64,000 nt of DNA. Source: Candidatus Gastranaerophilales bacterium (lineage in GTDB: Bacteria > Cyanobacteriota > Vampirovibrionia > Gastranaerophilales > Gastranaerophilaceae). Each line of letters begins with the position of its first letter. Position 1 is the stretch's first letter. The position numbers and the translations under genes were made by a program. The DNA is taken from NCBI GenBank assembly GCA_944324345.1, contig CALUVT010000003.1:62001-126000 (forward strand), given 5' to 3'. The notes under the pieces are model-generated. The model was not told the origin of the DNA and searched no databases. It saw only the letters and a program-made list of their open reading frames with translations. Below, in pieces: positions 1-9,374 of this stretch.

Positions 1-623
1 AAATTTGTCATAATTTTATTTTCTGTTTGCGGGTGATTAATCCCCGCATTTTTCCCTGCTTCAATACATTTGAGTAACCAGGCCATGTTGTTTCCCAAAA
101 CTCTCATAATCTGCATGCCTTCCAAATCCTGTTTTGCTTGCTCCGCAGAATTTTGAGCACCATGGGCCATACACCAATAATTTGAAGAAACTACCGGCAT
201 TTGATTTATAGTAAAATGTTTTATAATTGCATCCAGAGAGGCAGTTGTACCCGCTCTCCTTGCAGAAACAACTGCAGCTGCAGGCTTAAAAGTAAAAGCT
301 TTCCCTCCTGCATAAAATAATCTGTCCATAAAAGATAACAATCTTCCGCTTGGATGTGCATAATAAACAGGAGAGCCAAAAACGAACCCATCAGCCTCTT
401 TAGCTTTTTCAATAACTTCGTTAACAATATCATCTTTAAAAACACATTTACCATCAAGTTTTTGACAAGCACCACAGCCTATACAGTCACGAATAGCATT
501 CTTACCAACCTGTATAATTTCAGTTTCAACACCATTATTTTCAAGGGAATCCGCTACTTCTTTTAACGCTGTATAAGTACAACCATACTCATTAGAACTC
601 CCATTAAACAACAAAACCTTCAT
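1..623 (-). CDS. Flavodoxin-like NADPH-dependent FMN reductase family protein (3' end cut by window)
   Basis: About 207 codons are visible; the C-terminus runs off the left edge. The product opens MKVLLFNGSSNEYGCTY, a flavodoxin-like phosphate-binding loop (residues 5-15), continues with a CIGCGACQ segment (about residues 47-54) typical of iron-sulfur flavoproteins, and has a GSPVYYAHPSG flavin-contact stretch near residue 80. The family binds FMN, sometimes an Fe-S cluster, and acts in cytoplasmic electron transfer to quinones or other acceptors; the substrate cannot be told. The start at 623 is well supported by an AGGAGGTG Shine-Dalgarno (628-635). Two Cys pairs suggest a cluster, but an ordinary FMN reductase is also possible. 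Confidence 0.82.
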   Translation of the reverse strand, partial: MKVLLFNGSSNEYGCTYTALKEVADSLENNGVETEIIQVGKNAIRDCIGCGACQKLDGKCVFKDDIVNEVIEKAKEADGFVFGSPVYYAHPSGRLLSFMDRLFYAGGKAFTFKPAAAVVSARRAGTTASLDAIIKHFTINQMPVVSSNYWCMAHGAQNSAEQAKQDLEGMQIMRVLGNNMAWLLKCIEAGKNAGINHPQTENKIMTN

Positions 624-720
624 TAGAAAACACCTCCTGTAAAAGTTATTTTATCATAAAAAATAAAAATTTTTTTACAAAATCCGCAAACCAAAAACCA
701 AAAAATTTCATATTTATTAT

Positions 721-757
721 AAAAAAAAAGGCCTCCCTTTTCAAAGGGAAGTCTTTT
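721..757 (-). terminator. Rho-independent terminator of the sugar-porter gene
   Basis: Read on the minus strand, a CTTCCCTTT / AAAGGGAGG stem with a 3-5 base loop is followed by a run of nine T. It lies immediately after the TAG stop of the upstream transporter gene (761-763). Confidence 0.85.
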
Positions 758-760
758 ATG

Positions 761-2173
761 CTATACACCAATATCCTTTAATGGTTTACCATCCATAAGA
801 TTTTTCTCTATATTTTCAAGGGAAACACCCTTAGTTTCAGGAATAAGTAATATAGTCAATATGACAAATAATATGTTCAATGCTGTATAAATCCAGAAAG
901 TAACAGCTATACCGAAATTACTGATTAAAGTTAGGAACGTTGCACCAATGATCATATTTACTATCCAGTTTGTAGTTGTCGAACAAGCAACACCGAAATC
1001 TCTGCTCTTTAATGGCTGAATTTCAGAGCACAAAATCCAAACAACAGGACCTGCACTCATTGCAAAACTTGTGATGGTGAACAAAGTCATAATAACAGCA
1101 GCAATAGAAATCCAAATTGCACTAAATCCTGCATTAATCATGTATAAACAAACACCCAATAAGAATGTACCCGTAGCTATTCCCGCAAAACCTATTTTCA
1201 ATATAGGTTTTCTTCCTTGTTTGTCAACAGTCTTCATTGCTATAAGAGTAGCGAGAGAATTTACAAGACCACATATTACTGTTGCCAACATTTGTTGCTC
1301 AGTGTTTGCAAAACCTGCATGTTTGAAAATTTGCGGAGCATAATATAAAATCACATTCATACCGGTAAATTGTTGCATTGCCTGCAATAACATACCTAAA
1401 TAAACAGCTCTGCGAACATTTTTATTGGCTTTAAAAAGGCCCCAGCCTTCCTGTTTTACCTTAAGACTTTCTTTTATTTCATTAAGTTCTCCATCAGCTT
1501 TCGCATCAGTAGTATTTAACATTCTTAATATGTCTTTTGCTTTTTCAAAATGACCCTTTGAAGCCAGCCATCTAGGACTATCTGGCAATCCGAAAACAAA
1601 TACCATTAAAAAGATTGCAGGTATACTTATCACACCCAACATCATACGCCAATGACCGCCATAACTGAATAAAGTATCAGAAATAAATGCCAATAGTATA
1701 CCCAAAGTAACCATCATTTGATACATGGATATTAACTTTCCTCTATCTTCTTTTTCAGACATTTCAGAAAGATACAAAGGTGCTACATAAGATGCAATCC
1801 CGACAGCAAAACCCAGCATAACCCTTGATACCAGCAAAGTAGCAATATTCAATGCACACGCACACCCTATAGACCCTATAATAAATAAAGCTGCACCAGC
1901 CATCAAACTCTTCTTACGGCCCAACTTAAACGAAATCCATCCGGTAGATATAGCACCCAAAGCTGCACCAAGCATCATGGTGCTTACAACCCATTCCTGA
2001 AGCCTGCTTGTCAGCTCAAAATGTGATGTAATAAAAGGTAAAGCCCCTGATATTACACCAATATCCAACCCAAACAATAATCCTGCCATACCAGCTGAGA
2101 AAGAAATAAAAATTTTCATTAATTTTGCTTTCTTAACTCTTTTTTCTTCCTCATTTCTCAATAAATCTTCCAT
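761..2173 (-). CDS. MFS sugar porter (sugar:H+ symporter family)
   Basis: A 470-residue, 12-helix major facilitator protein of the sugar-porter family, expected to import a hexose or pentose with protons across the inner membrane. Visible family marks are LGRKKSL after helix 2, PDSPRWL before the central loop, QQFTGMN in helix 7, and the PETKGVSLE signature at the C-terminus. ATG 2173 is chosen over an upstream in-frame ATG at 2191 because GGAGA lies 8 bases before it, while 2191 has no ribosome site. It is monocistronic, closed by the terminator at 721-757. The substrate (xylose, arabinose, glucose or galactose) is not decided by sequence alone. Confidence 0.93.
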   Translation of the reverse strand: MEDLLRNEEEKRVKKAKLMKIFISFSAGMAGLLFGLDIGVISGALPFITSHFELTSRLQEWVVSTMMLGAALGAISTGWISFKLGRKKSLMAGAALFIIGSIGCACALNIATLLVSRVMLGFAVGIASYVAPLYLSEMSEKEDRGKLISMYQMMVTLGILLAFISDTLFSYGGHWRMMLGVISIPAIFLMVFVFGLPDSPRWLASKGHFEKAKDILRMLNTTDAKADGELNEIKESLKVKQEGWGLFKANKNVRRAVYLGMLLQAMQQFTGMNVILYYAPQIFKHAGFANTEQQMLATVICGLVNSLATLIAMKTVDKQGRKPILKIGFAGIATGTFLLGVCLYMINAGFSAIWISIAAVIMTLFTITSFAMSAGPVVWILCSEIQPLKSRDFGVACSTTTNWIVNMIIGATFLTLISNFGIAVTFWIYTALNILFVILTILLIPETKGVSLENIEKNLMDGKPLKDIGV

Positions 2174-2274
2174 ATAAAAATCTCCAAACAATGTAGAAAA
2201 ACAAAAAACTTCGTATAAATTTATTATACCCTATTTTTTCGATTTAATAATCATACAAATTATATAAATTAATA

Positions 2275-2312
2275 AAAAAGACACTAAATTTTAAAAATTT
2301 AGTGTCTTTTAG
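2275..2312 (-). terminator. Rho-independent terminator after the radical SAM gene
   Basis: A perfect 16-bp inverted repeat (2277-2292 with 2295-2310, arms containing GACACTAAATTT) ends in TTTT on both strands. It can end the minus-strand radical SAM unit. Confidence 0.75.
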
Positions 2313-2364
2313 TTTTAGGAAAAGCCGGCAAAAGATTTATTATTTATTTTGGTCAAGAAGCAAT

Positions 2365-3168
2365 TTATGTGCCGGCATAGAAAGTTTTGTATACAATATT
2401 ATTCTTTTCACAGTAATCTTTTATATTCGAATCTATTTCCTCAAAATATTGTAAATTCTTCCTATTATATATATCGTCATACAATGATTTATAAATAGGA
2501 TATTCCTCATCTATAAACTTAAACATTTTGGTCTTGAAACTGCTTCTCAAACTTAAATTATCAAACCAGTATTCATCCGTAAAAGCTTTAGTCCGTTCGA
2601 TGATAGTTATATAATCAGTAATTTGCGGAATTATTGGCGACACAAACACTACCGATTTAATACCATTTTGCTTTAATTCTTTTAAAGTTTCAAGTCTTTC
2701 TTCTATAGAAGAAGAATTAGGTTCAAGTTTATTTTTTACTTTTTCATCCAAAACGCAGATAGATAAAGCGACTTCAACATGTTTCATTTTTTTTAACAAA
2801 TCAAGATCTCTTAACACTAATTTAGATTTCGTTACAACACTTAAAAAAGCTTCAGAGTTTACAAGCTGTTCCATAATATTACGAGTTACACAGTATTTCT
2901 CATCATAGGAATTATATGGATCGGTAACTGTACTCATCATTACTTTTTTATTCTTTATTTTAAATGTGTTTATCTTTTTTCTAGTCTGCTTTACATCTAT
3001 AAAATCGCCCCATTCTTCTTTATGTTTGCTGAAACTTGACATATAAGCAGCATAGCAGTACAAACACTTGTTAGGACAGCCTACATAAGGATTGATTACG
3101 TAGTCCAGATTAGCTAACTTTGTTTTTGTCAAATAATCTTTCACTCTTGCTGTGTCTTCTACTACCAT
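2365..3168 (-). CDS. Radical SAM protein, SPL-like family (COG1533 type)
   Basis: About 267 residues with a CPNKCLYCY cluster-binding motif (CxxxCxxC) near the N-terminus, matching the NPYVGCxxxCxYCYA block of the spore-photolyase-like radical SAM family. Such proteins use a [4Fe-4S] cluster and S-adenosylmethionine; most family members outside spore formers have no assigned substrate. The start is uncertain: ATG 3168 is used, but an in-frame TTG at 3192 would add eight residues; neither has a good Shine-Dalgarno. It follows the secreted-protein gene at 3217-3780 closely on the same strand and may be cotranscribed with it. Confidence 0.8.
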   Translation of the reverse strand: MVVEDTARVKDYLTKTKLANLDYVINPYVGCPNKCLYCYAAYMSSFSKHKEEWGDFIDVKQTRKKINTFKIKNKKVMMSTVTDPYNSYDEKYCVTRNIMEQLVNSEAFLSVVTKSKLVLRDLDLLKKMKHVEVALSICVLDEKVKNKLEPNSSSIEERLETLKELKQNGIKSVVFVSPIIPQITDYITIIERTKAFTDEYWFDNLSLRSSFKTKMFKFIDEEYPIYKSLYDDIYNRKNLQYFEEIDSNIKDYCEKNNIVYKTFYAGT

Positions 3169-3216
3169 AAGATTATGATAAAGTTTGCACAAATATATGT
3201 CAACACCACTGACTTA

Positions 3217-3780
3217 TTATTGTTCAATTTTTATATCTTTCTCTACAACAGGCGGAATCGGTGATGATATAATCATTTCGAGATATTTATCGTTATTTTC
3301 TTTGACATTTTTTGCAATCTGTTTTATTTGTTCTTCATTTGTGAAGAAGTACTTCACAGAATACTTTAGGAGCAACAAGCCTTTATTCGGATGTTTTTCA
3401 AATTTATATATATCATATTCGAAATATTTCTTAGCATTTTCACTTCCATTGACCAAAAAACTTATAGCTGCTTTATCAGATTTTTTATTTTCTATAAATT
3501 TTAACAGAACACTGTTATCAGTATTTTCAATGGTTTTAACAAAATTTTCCGCAAACTTAATCGGATTGTTTTCATCCGGATAGTAATATATTCCAATCAT
3601 CTTTGTCCAATTTGCAGTATTTTCATTTTTCTTAAAATATTCATTACCGTATCCGTTGTTTTCCGAAACAACTGCACTGTATTTCAGAGTATAAACATCA
3701 TTATCAAAATGGATATCCTCTGCATAACAATTTGAAATACTTAAAATAATAGCAATTATAGTTAATATTTTTTTCAACAT
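3217..3780 (-). CDS. Secreted protein of unknown function
   Basis: A 187-residue protein beginning MLKKILTIIAIILSI, a clear signal peptide with probable cleavage after CYA (about residue 20). The rest is soluble, lysine- and asparagine-rich, with regular alternation of beta and helical stretches and no motif I recognise. It is expected in the periplasm or outside the cell. The radical SAM gene lies just downstream; a functional link is only suggested by position. Confidence 0.7.
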   Translation of the reverse strand: MLKKILTIIAIILSISNCYAEDIHFDNDVYTLKYSAVVSENNGYGNEYFKKNENTANWTKMIGIYYYPDENNPIKFAENFVKTIENTDNSVLLKFIENKKSDKAAISFLVNGSENAKKYFEYDIYKFEKHPNKGLLLLKYSVKYFFTNEEQIKQIAKNVKENNDKYLEMIISSPIPPVVEKDIKIEQ

Positions 3781-3884
3781 AAATTCATTAAATCATTTTA
3801 GAGATTTAATTTAATTCGACAAACGGCTGAAAAAAAGAATAATATCAAAAGTCATATTAAACAATTTTCTACATTATATTTTTT

Positions 3885-5273
3885 CTATAAGTTGTCGTTA
3901 ACAGTTGTAAAATCTTTGCCTCCAACTGCTTTATAAATATCTAAAGTAGAAATAAGATAATTAACCTGACTATTAACCTTGTCTTTATCAGCAACAAGAA
4001 GTCTTTCGGTATCTTTCATCAAATCAAGATTTGACTTAGCACCTATATCAAACTTTCTATTTGCGAGTGTGAATTTCTCATTTTCCAAATTATATCTTTT
4101 AACGCTTTCATTATAATTTTTCTCTCTGGTTTTTGCACTACCCAAAGAGTTATTTACTTCCTGAACAGATGTTAAAATAGTTTTTTCATACAACTGTTGG
4201 GCTTTTTCTAACTCAAGTTTTGTCCATCTGAGCTTTGCCATTTTAAAACCACCCGTAAACAAATCAAGAGAAGGAACGACGCCAGCCAAAGATTTAAAAG
4301 TATGATTTCCAAAAATATTGGTAAAGTTGTATGCACTAAAACCGGCCTGACCATATAACGTGAATTTAGGTAAGAAATCCCGTCTTGCAACTTTAGCATC
4401 AATACCTATTTTTTCAATATAATCTTCTGCTTTTAAATAATCGGGTCTGTATTGAATAACTTCGGCATTTATAGTATCAGGCAAAGGCAAAAGAGCCAAA
4501 GTCGAATAATCTGATCTTGCCATTTGAGACAAATCTTTTTCTCTCAATCCTGTTAAAACTCCAAGTTCCCTTGCAATAATTAATCTCTTATCAACATATA
4601 CATTTAACTCTTCTTGAAGTTGTGTTAGAAGTTGTTTTTCATCCATTAGTTCAGTCACCGGACATAAACCATTTTTGTATTTAATCTCTTCTAATCTCAC
4701 AATTTCAGTCTGAAGCTTAACAAGTTCTTCCTGATCCTTTATTAATTTATCAAATTTTACAAGATTAAAATACTGAGAAGCAACTGCAGAAGTTAATGAT
4801 ATATATGAGGCTCTTTCATTCTGTTTAACTATTTCCAACTGTTTTTTCACAGACTTGGTTTTCAAATAATTTTCACCCCATATATCAATTTCATAACTCA
4901 TTGTAAGAGGGAGGAAAAAGTTGCTCTGTTTATAATCAGGGATTACAACATCCCCGAATTTTATCGTTGAAGAAGAAAAATCTCTAAACACATCACCTTG
5001 AAATCCCAATTGAGGCAATTGTCCTGAAAAGGCCATCTTCACGATTTGTTCTGATTGCTTTACGTTTAGAGTTGCTATTTTCAAATCCTGATTGTTCTTA
5101 AATGTTGTTGAAATATAATCTGTCAAAACAGGGTCATTATATTTTTGCCACCAGTCAAGATTTAAGTATTCTATCCTGTAATCAGGAGTATTTTTTTTAT
5201 TTTTCGCTTCTGCCGTTACATTTATTGAACACAGCAAAATAAATAGGGTAAGTAATATTTTTAAATTTTTCAT
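3885..5273 (-). CDS. TolC-family outer-membrane efflux factor (NodT-like)
   Basis: About 462 residues with a signal peptide (MKNLKILLTLFILLCS) and two repeated outer-membrane-efflux-protein halves. It has the long helical stretches and internal duplication that form the TolC trimeric channel-tunnel. Typical blocks seen are RPDYLKAEDYIEKIGIDAKVARRDFLPKFTLYGQAG and a second-half QQLYEKTILTSVQEVNNSL region. ATG 5273 is used because AAGGAAA sits upstream and the signal peptide begins there; a longer frame to 5333 would run into the divergent marR. It is divergent from marR-hlyD-emrB and probably supplies the outer-membrane exit of that pump. No lipobox cysteine is seen. Confidence 0.9.
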   Translation of the reverse strand: MKNLKILLTLFILLCSINVTAEAKNKKNTPDYRIEYLNLDWWQKYNDPVLTDYISTTFKNNQDLKIATLNVKQSEQIVKMAFSGQLPQLGFQGDVFRDFSSSTIKFGDVVIPDYKQSNFFLPLTMSYEIDIWGENYLKTKSVKKQLEIVKQNERASYISLTSAVASQYFNLVKFDKLIKDQEELVKLQTEIVRLEEIKYKNGLCPVTELMDEKQLLTQLQEELNVYVDKRLIIARELGVLTGLREKDLSQMARSDYSTLALLPLPDTINAEVIQYRPDYLKAEDYIEKIGIDAKVARRDFLPKFTLYGQAGFSAYNFTNIFGNHTFKSLAGVVPSLDLFTGGFKMAKLRWTKLELEKAQQLYEKTILTSVQEVNNSLGSAKTREKNYNESVKRYNLENEKFTLANRKFDIGAKSNLDLMKDTERLLVADKDKVNSQVNYLISTLDIYKAVGGKDFTTVNDNL

Positions 5274-5290
5274 GCTTGCTATTTCCTTTT

Positions 5291-5312
5291 TTGTGTTATC
5301 ATAATAACACAA
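5291..5312. promoter_or_regulatory. Candidate MarR operator between tolC and marR
   Basis: A perfect inverted repeat, TTGTGTTAT then CATA then ATAACACAA (9-bp arms), lies in the 48-bp divergent gap between the TolC-like gene and marR. Size, symmetry and placement fit autoregulation by the adjacent MarR-family protein, controlling both directions at once. This is an inference; no binding data are available. Confidence 0.65.
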
Positions 5313-5321
5313 AGAAAAATC

Positions 5322-5780
5322 ATGGACAAGCACAATTTATTAAAAAGTAGAATTGGGATGAAATTGGTACGCGTTGGAAGGATGGTAAGAGCCATAGCTA
5401 ACCAAAAGTTTGTCAAAGCAAATCTTCCCATAACCCCTGAGCAATTCACTGTTTTAACAGCAATTCTTGACCATGACGGTTTGTATCAAAGACAAATAGG
5501 AGCACTTACCCTTAAAGACAGACCAAATATAACAAGAATTATAAATATCTTGGAAGAAAAAGGACTTGTCACAAGGACTCCTGATACAAATAAACGGAAA
5601 ATATTTAAAATTAACATAACCGATAAAGGGAAAGAAGCCTATAATGAAGTTCTTCCAACTGTTGCAGAACATTGGCAAAGTACCGTAGAAGATGTTTCAG
5701 ATGAGGAACTTGAAAATTGTTTAACAGTTTTAAACAAAATAAAGGCAAACTTAGAAAAGAAATTAAATATACAAATATAA
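5322..5780 (+). CDS. MarR-family transcriptional regulator of the efflux operon
   Basis: A 152-residue winged-helix regulator. The recognition-helix and wing region LKDRPNITRIINILEEKG followed by TPDTNKRKI and INITDKGKEAY is typical MarR. It likely represses hlyD-emrB and the divergent tolC-like gene until a toxic ligand binds, using the inverted repeat at 5291-5312. The stop is 10 bases before the hlyD start, so it is first gene of the operon. The start lacks a strong Shine-Dalgarno; the downstream ATG at 5358 is an alternative but would remove part of helix 1. Confidence 0.9.
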   Translation: MDKHNLLKSRIGMKLVRVGRMVRAIANQKFVKANLPITPEQFTVLTAILDHDGLYQRQIGALTLKDRPNITRIINILEEKGLVTRTPDTNKRKIFKINITDKGKEAYNEVLPTVAEHWQSTVEDVSDEELENCLTVLNKIKANLEKKLNIQI

Positions 5781-5790
5781 GAGGTATGAT

Positions 5791-6906
5791 ATGGTAGATG
5801 AACCCCAAAAGAAAAAACATGATGAACAATTTGTAGAAAAAGCAAAAGAAAGATTAAAAACAAGAAAAGAAAAAGCTAAAAAGAAACGTCCTGAATACAA
5901 GAAAAAAAGAGTATTCGTTCCTGTGATAACTGCAGTAATTTTAGTTTTAATGGGAATTTTCCTTGCAGTGCATGCGACATTTTACCAATCAACGGACGAT
6001 GCTTTTGTTGAAGGAAGGCTTATTTCTGTAGCTCCTCGTGTATCCGGGCCTGTTATAAACCTTCTGGTAGACGATAATGATGTGGTAGAAGCAGGTCAGT
6101 TACTTGTAGAAATTGATCCCGCCGATTATGAGGTAAAACTTCATCAAGCAGAAGCAAAACTTGCAGAAGCAAAAGCTCAATTGAATGTTACCGAAAAACA
6201 AATTGAAGAAGGAGCTTCAAACGTCAATCAATCATTTGAAGATGTAACTTCAACTCAATCTAAATTAGACTTTGCAACAAAAGATCACAAAAGATACACG
6301 GATATGTACAAAGAAGGTATTGTATCTAAACAAGATTATGATAACAGCAATACTCACTACACAGTTGCTCAAGCAAATCACAAGGCTGCAACAGAAAAAT
6401 CCAAAGCGATGCAATCAGCCTTGGAATCACATCAAGCAAAGGCAGAAGCTGTACAAGCAGAAATAAAAAGACTGGAAGCAGAGGTTGAACAAGCTAAATT
6501 AGACCTTTCATATACAAAAATATATGCACCTCAATCCGGTATGGTTTCTGCAAGAAGTGTTGAAAAAGGCAACTACCTCCAAGTAGGTCAACCTTTAATG
6601 AATATAGTTCCCGAACATGTTTGGGTAATAGCAAATTTCAAAGAAATTCAATTAACACACATGAAAAAAGGTCAACCCGTTTCAATCAAAGTTGATACAT
6701 ATCCGGGTAAACGATTTAAAGGACATGTGGACAGCGTACAACGTTCAACCGGAGCTAAATCAAGCTTATTCCCACCGGAAAATGCTGTAGGAAGTTATGT
6801 AAAAATTGTCCAAAGGGTTCCTGTTAAAATTCTTTTTGACGAAGACATAAAAGATTACAACATAGTTCCAGGTATGTCGGTTGTTCCAAAGGTTAAAATC
6901 AGATAA
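5791..6906 (+). CDS. HlyD/EmrA-family membrane fusion protein
   Basis: A 371-residue periplasmic adaptor. A charged cytoplasmic N-terminus (residues 1-46) precedes one membrane helix (about 47-64, VFVPVITAVILVLMGIF). Then come the first biotinyl-lipoyl half (SVAPRVSGPVINLLVDDNDVVEAGQ), a long alpha-hairpin coiled coil (about 110-235), the second lipoyl half (IYAPQSGMVSARSVEKGNYLQVGQ) and a beta-barrel. It should bridge the EmrB-like pump in the inner membrane with the TolC-like channel. Its stop TAA overlaps the emrB ATG (TAATG), showing translational coupling. Confidence 0.93.
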   Translation: MVDEPQKKKHDEQFVEKAKERLKTRKEKAKKKRPEYKKKRVFVPVITAVILVLMGIFLAVHATFYQSTDDAFVEGRLISVAPRVSGPVINLLVDDNDVVEAGQLLVEIDPADYEVKLHQAEAKLAEAKAQLNVTEKQIEEGASNVNQSFEDVTSTQSKLDFATKDHKRYTDMYKEGIVSKQDYDNSNTHYTVAQANHKAATEKSKAMQSALESHQAKAEAVQAEIKRLEAEVEQAKLDLSYTKIYAPQSGMVSARSVEKGNYLQVGQPLMNIVPEHVWVIANFKEIQLTHMKKGQPVSIKVDTYPGKRFKGHVDSVQRSTGAKSSLFPPENAVGSYVKIVQRVPVKILFDEDIKDYNIVPGMSVVPKVKIR

Positions 6907-8456
6907 TGGAAGATACAAAAAAACAAACAAACCCCTATATAGTAGCAATTTCAGTATTGCTTCCGGCATTTTTGTCACTTGCTGCATCATCTGCGACAAA
7001 CGTTAGTCAACCGCATATTGCGGGATTCTACGGAGCAACACAGTATGAAACTAATACAGTTATAACCTGTTATATTATATCAGGAGGTCTGATGCTTCCC
7101 GTGACAGGCTATCTTGTTAGAAGTATCGGGAAAAAACTACTGCTTTTCTACAGTATATGGATTTTTGCATTAGGCTGTCTGCTTTGCATTTTGGCACCAA
7201 ATTTGCAGGCTCTTATTGGAGCAAGATTGATACAGGGTATAGGTAGCGGTGCAATATTACCTTTATGCCAGGCGGTACTTCTTGAGATATTTCCACCTGA
7301 ACAAAGGGGAGTTGCGATGGGATTATTCGGTGTTGCCGCAATGTTTTCACCTCTGGCAGGGCCTTTTATTGGAGGGTATCTGACGGACAATTATTCTTGG
7401 CAATGGATTTTTATTATGAATATCCCGTTATGTATGATTTCATTTGCACTTGTAAAGATGTTTGTCCCAAATGACAAACCTGAAAAACAAAAATATAACA
7501 AAAAATTCGATATAATTGGTTACAGCTCAATTGTAATAGCTATGGGCTGTATGCAAGTTGTACTTGATAAAGGACAGCAATATAATTGGTTTGATACAAC
7601 ATGGATATGTTGGACTACCGGTGTGTGCGTGTTTGCATTTGTTTTCTTCTATGTTTGGGAACTTGAATATAAGTACCCAGTTATTGACATAAGAGTATTC
7701 AAAGATCGGAATTTTATGTTTGGCACAATGATGAGCTCCTTTATAAATGTAACAATATATTCAACATTGCTTTTAGTTCCTATGTTTGTCCAAAGTTTGT
7801 TAGGATATAGCCCATCAAAATCAGGGCTTTCAATGTTTCCAAGAGCTGTCGTATGTCTGGTTTGCCTTCTTTTATTTGGAGAAATTTCCAGATTTATCAA
7901 ACCTAAAATCATGGCAACAGCTGGTTTTTTAACGATATCTGTTTCGTTGTTAATGCTCACACAGTTGAACACTACATCTTCAATTGAAAGTATAATTCTA
8001 CCAAACCTTTTGTTATGCGTTGGAGTCCCGATGGCTTTTGTTCCGATTACGGCACTGTCGTTCCAGACTCTTCCTGCATCTAAAAACGCGGATGCGGCAT
8101 CTTTGCATGCACTTTTCAAAAATCTTGTTACTGCGGTTGCAACTTCAGCATCTGCAACCTTTATTGCAAGGGTTTCCCAAGTCAGACAAACTTATCTTGT
8201 AGAGAATTTGTCTCCACATAACCCAATTTTTCAATATAAATTAGCCGCAATGAAGACAAAATTTTTAATGCATTATCCAAGTGTGGTAGCTGCAAGAAAA
8301 GCTAGTGGAAGTTTATATAATCAGCTTTTACAGCAGGCCAGACTTGCATCATTTTTTGATGCATTTACGGTTCTGGCATTGTTGGCTGTTGCGGTTATAC
8401 CGCTGTTGCTGCTGATAAAATATAAAAAACCGAAATCAGAAAAACCTGCTTCATAA
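6906..8456 (+). CDS. EmrB/QacA-type (DHA2) MFS drug efflux pump
   Basis: A 516-residue, 14-helix proton-driven multidrug exporter. The N-terminal region carries ATQYETNTVITCYIISGGLMLPVTGYL, RLIQGIGSGAILPLCQA and the DHA2 signature GVAAMFSPLAGPFIGGYLTD. Together with the upstream HlyD-type adaptor and divergent TolC-type channel it makes a complete tripartite pump of the EmrAB-TolC kind. Substrates (hydrophobic drugs, bile salts, uncouplers) cannot be read from sequence. It ends two bases before the converging prepilin gene. Confidence 0.92.
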   Translation: MEDTKKQTNPYIVAISVLLPAFLSLAASSATNVSQPHIAGFYGATQYETNTVITCYIISGGLMLPVTGYLVRSIGKKLLLFYSIWIFALGCLLCILAPNLQALIGARLIQGIGSGAILPLCQAVLLEIFPPEQRGVAMGLFGVAAMFSPLAGPFIGGYLTDNYSWQWIFIMNIPLCMISFALVKMFVPNDKPEKQKYNKKFDIIGYSSIVIAMGCMQVVLDKGQQYNWFDTTWICWTTGVCVFAFVFFYVWELEYKYPVIDIRVFKDRNFMFGTMMSSFINVTIYSTLLLVPMFVQSLLGYSPSKSGLSMFPRAVVCLVCLLLFGEISRFIKPKIMATAGFLTISVSLLMLTQLNTTSSIESIILPNLLLCVGVPMAFVPITALSFQTLPASKNADAASLHALFKNLVTAVATSASATFIARVSQVRQTYLVENLSPHNPIFQYKLAAMKTKFLMHYPSVVAARKASGSLYNQLLQQARLASFFDAFTVLALLAVAVIPLLLLIKYKKPKSEKPAS

Positions 8457-8458
8457 AT

Positions 8459-9350
8459 CTATTCAGATAAATACTTAGCAGAACAACAGCCTCCGGAAAC
8501 AACTTCACCGGCACCTCCCGCCCCGGCAAAGTAGTTTCCTCTCTCTGCACCGGCATTTTTTGAACATTCACACTTTCCGTTATTTGCGGATTTGTTATAA
8601 GTACCATCGGCCCCAAGCGGTAATATTTTCTTATCAAAGCCTAGTATTTGAAAAAAATCACGACCAATTTGATTAGGCCCCTTAGCGGCCCCGTTAACAT
8701 CAACAGAAATCCATGGCCCGCCATGAGATCCTCCTATGTAGACAACACTACCGTCTTTTAATAAAAAAGCAGCTACGTTAAAATTATAAGACGGGAAGGA
8801 AAATACGCCTTTTGAGTAAGGTTTCTTTAAAGTGCCATATATACTAGCTGTCGAAGGTGCGGCAAAACCTGCCCAATTAAATTTTTTTGTCCCTGCATGT
8901 CCAACTCCAAAGTTATCACACTTTGGCTCTACTCTACTATAACAAACAGAAACAGGGTTTAAAATTTCACGAAAACGATCAACAAATTCATCAGAATATC
9001 CAAAATACTGATTACCATACTTACTTGTAGAACCAACTATAGTCTTACATCTGCTATTTGAATACAACGAACCGGGTGCAGATGCACCATTACGACATAC
9101 AGTTACCCCCTCAGTGACAATTAAATCATAAGCATTATTCACAACTGAATAAGTTTTCTTCCACTTTGCAATATTTTGTTTATTTTGGATTTCAGATATT
9201 ACTGTTGTTAGAGTTAATACGGCAACAACCCCGATTATTCCGAGTGTTATTAAAACTTCTGCGAGGTTAAATCCAAACCTGCTAATCCTTAAAAGGTTGG
9301 TTAAGCCCTGAGTGCCCCCCCCCCGACGTTTTTAATACCAATCTTTTTCA
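8459..9350 (-). CDS. Type IV prepilin-like protein, interrupted by a G10 tract (phase-variation candidate)
   Basis: The gene starts at ATG 9350 behind a strong GGAAAGGAG. After nine codons (MKKIGIKNV) a run of ten G shifts the frame into a stop after GGGALRA. In the -1 frame the product continues as TQGLTNLLRISRFG, then FNLAEVLITLGIIGVV, a classic prepilin cleavage site and hydrophobic helix, then about 270 residues ending in a Cys-rich tail (CECSKNAG, GGCCSAKYLSE). Removing one G (G9) joins the two exactly; no usable start exists downstream of the tract before the helix. The C-terminal LLKDGS and VDVNG..KGPN blocks recall surface pseudopilins. Either phase variation or a sequencing error explains it. 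Confidence 0.78.
9315..9324 (-). repeat. Homopolymer tract, ten G on the coding strand of the prepilin gene
   Basis: Ten consecutive C on the plus strand, in an AT-rich sequence where G/C homopolymers of this length are otherwise absent from the window. It lies 27 bases into the prepilin reading frame, where slipped-strand mispairing would switch the protein on and off. Confidence 0.85.
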
Positions 9351-9374
9351 TAAACTGCTCCTTTCCTATACCTT

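Noticed and set aside
221-475. Minus-strand 84-codon frame inside the left-edge flavoprotein
   Set aside because: It is a shifted frame of the flavoprotein gene, which has a proper ribosome site and motifs in the true frame.
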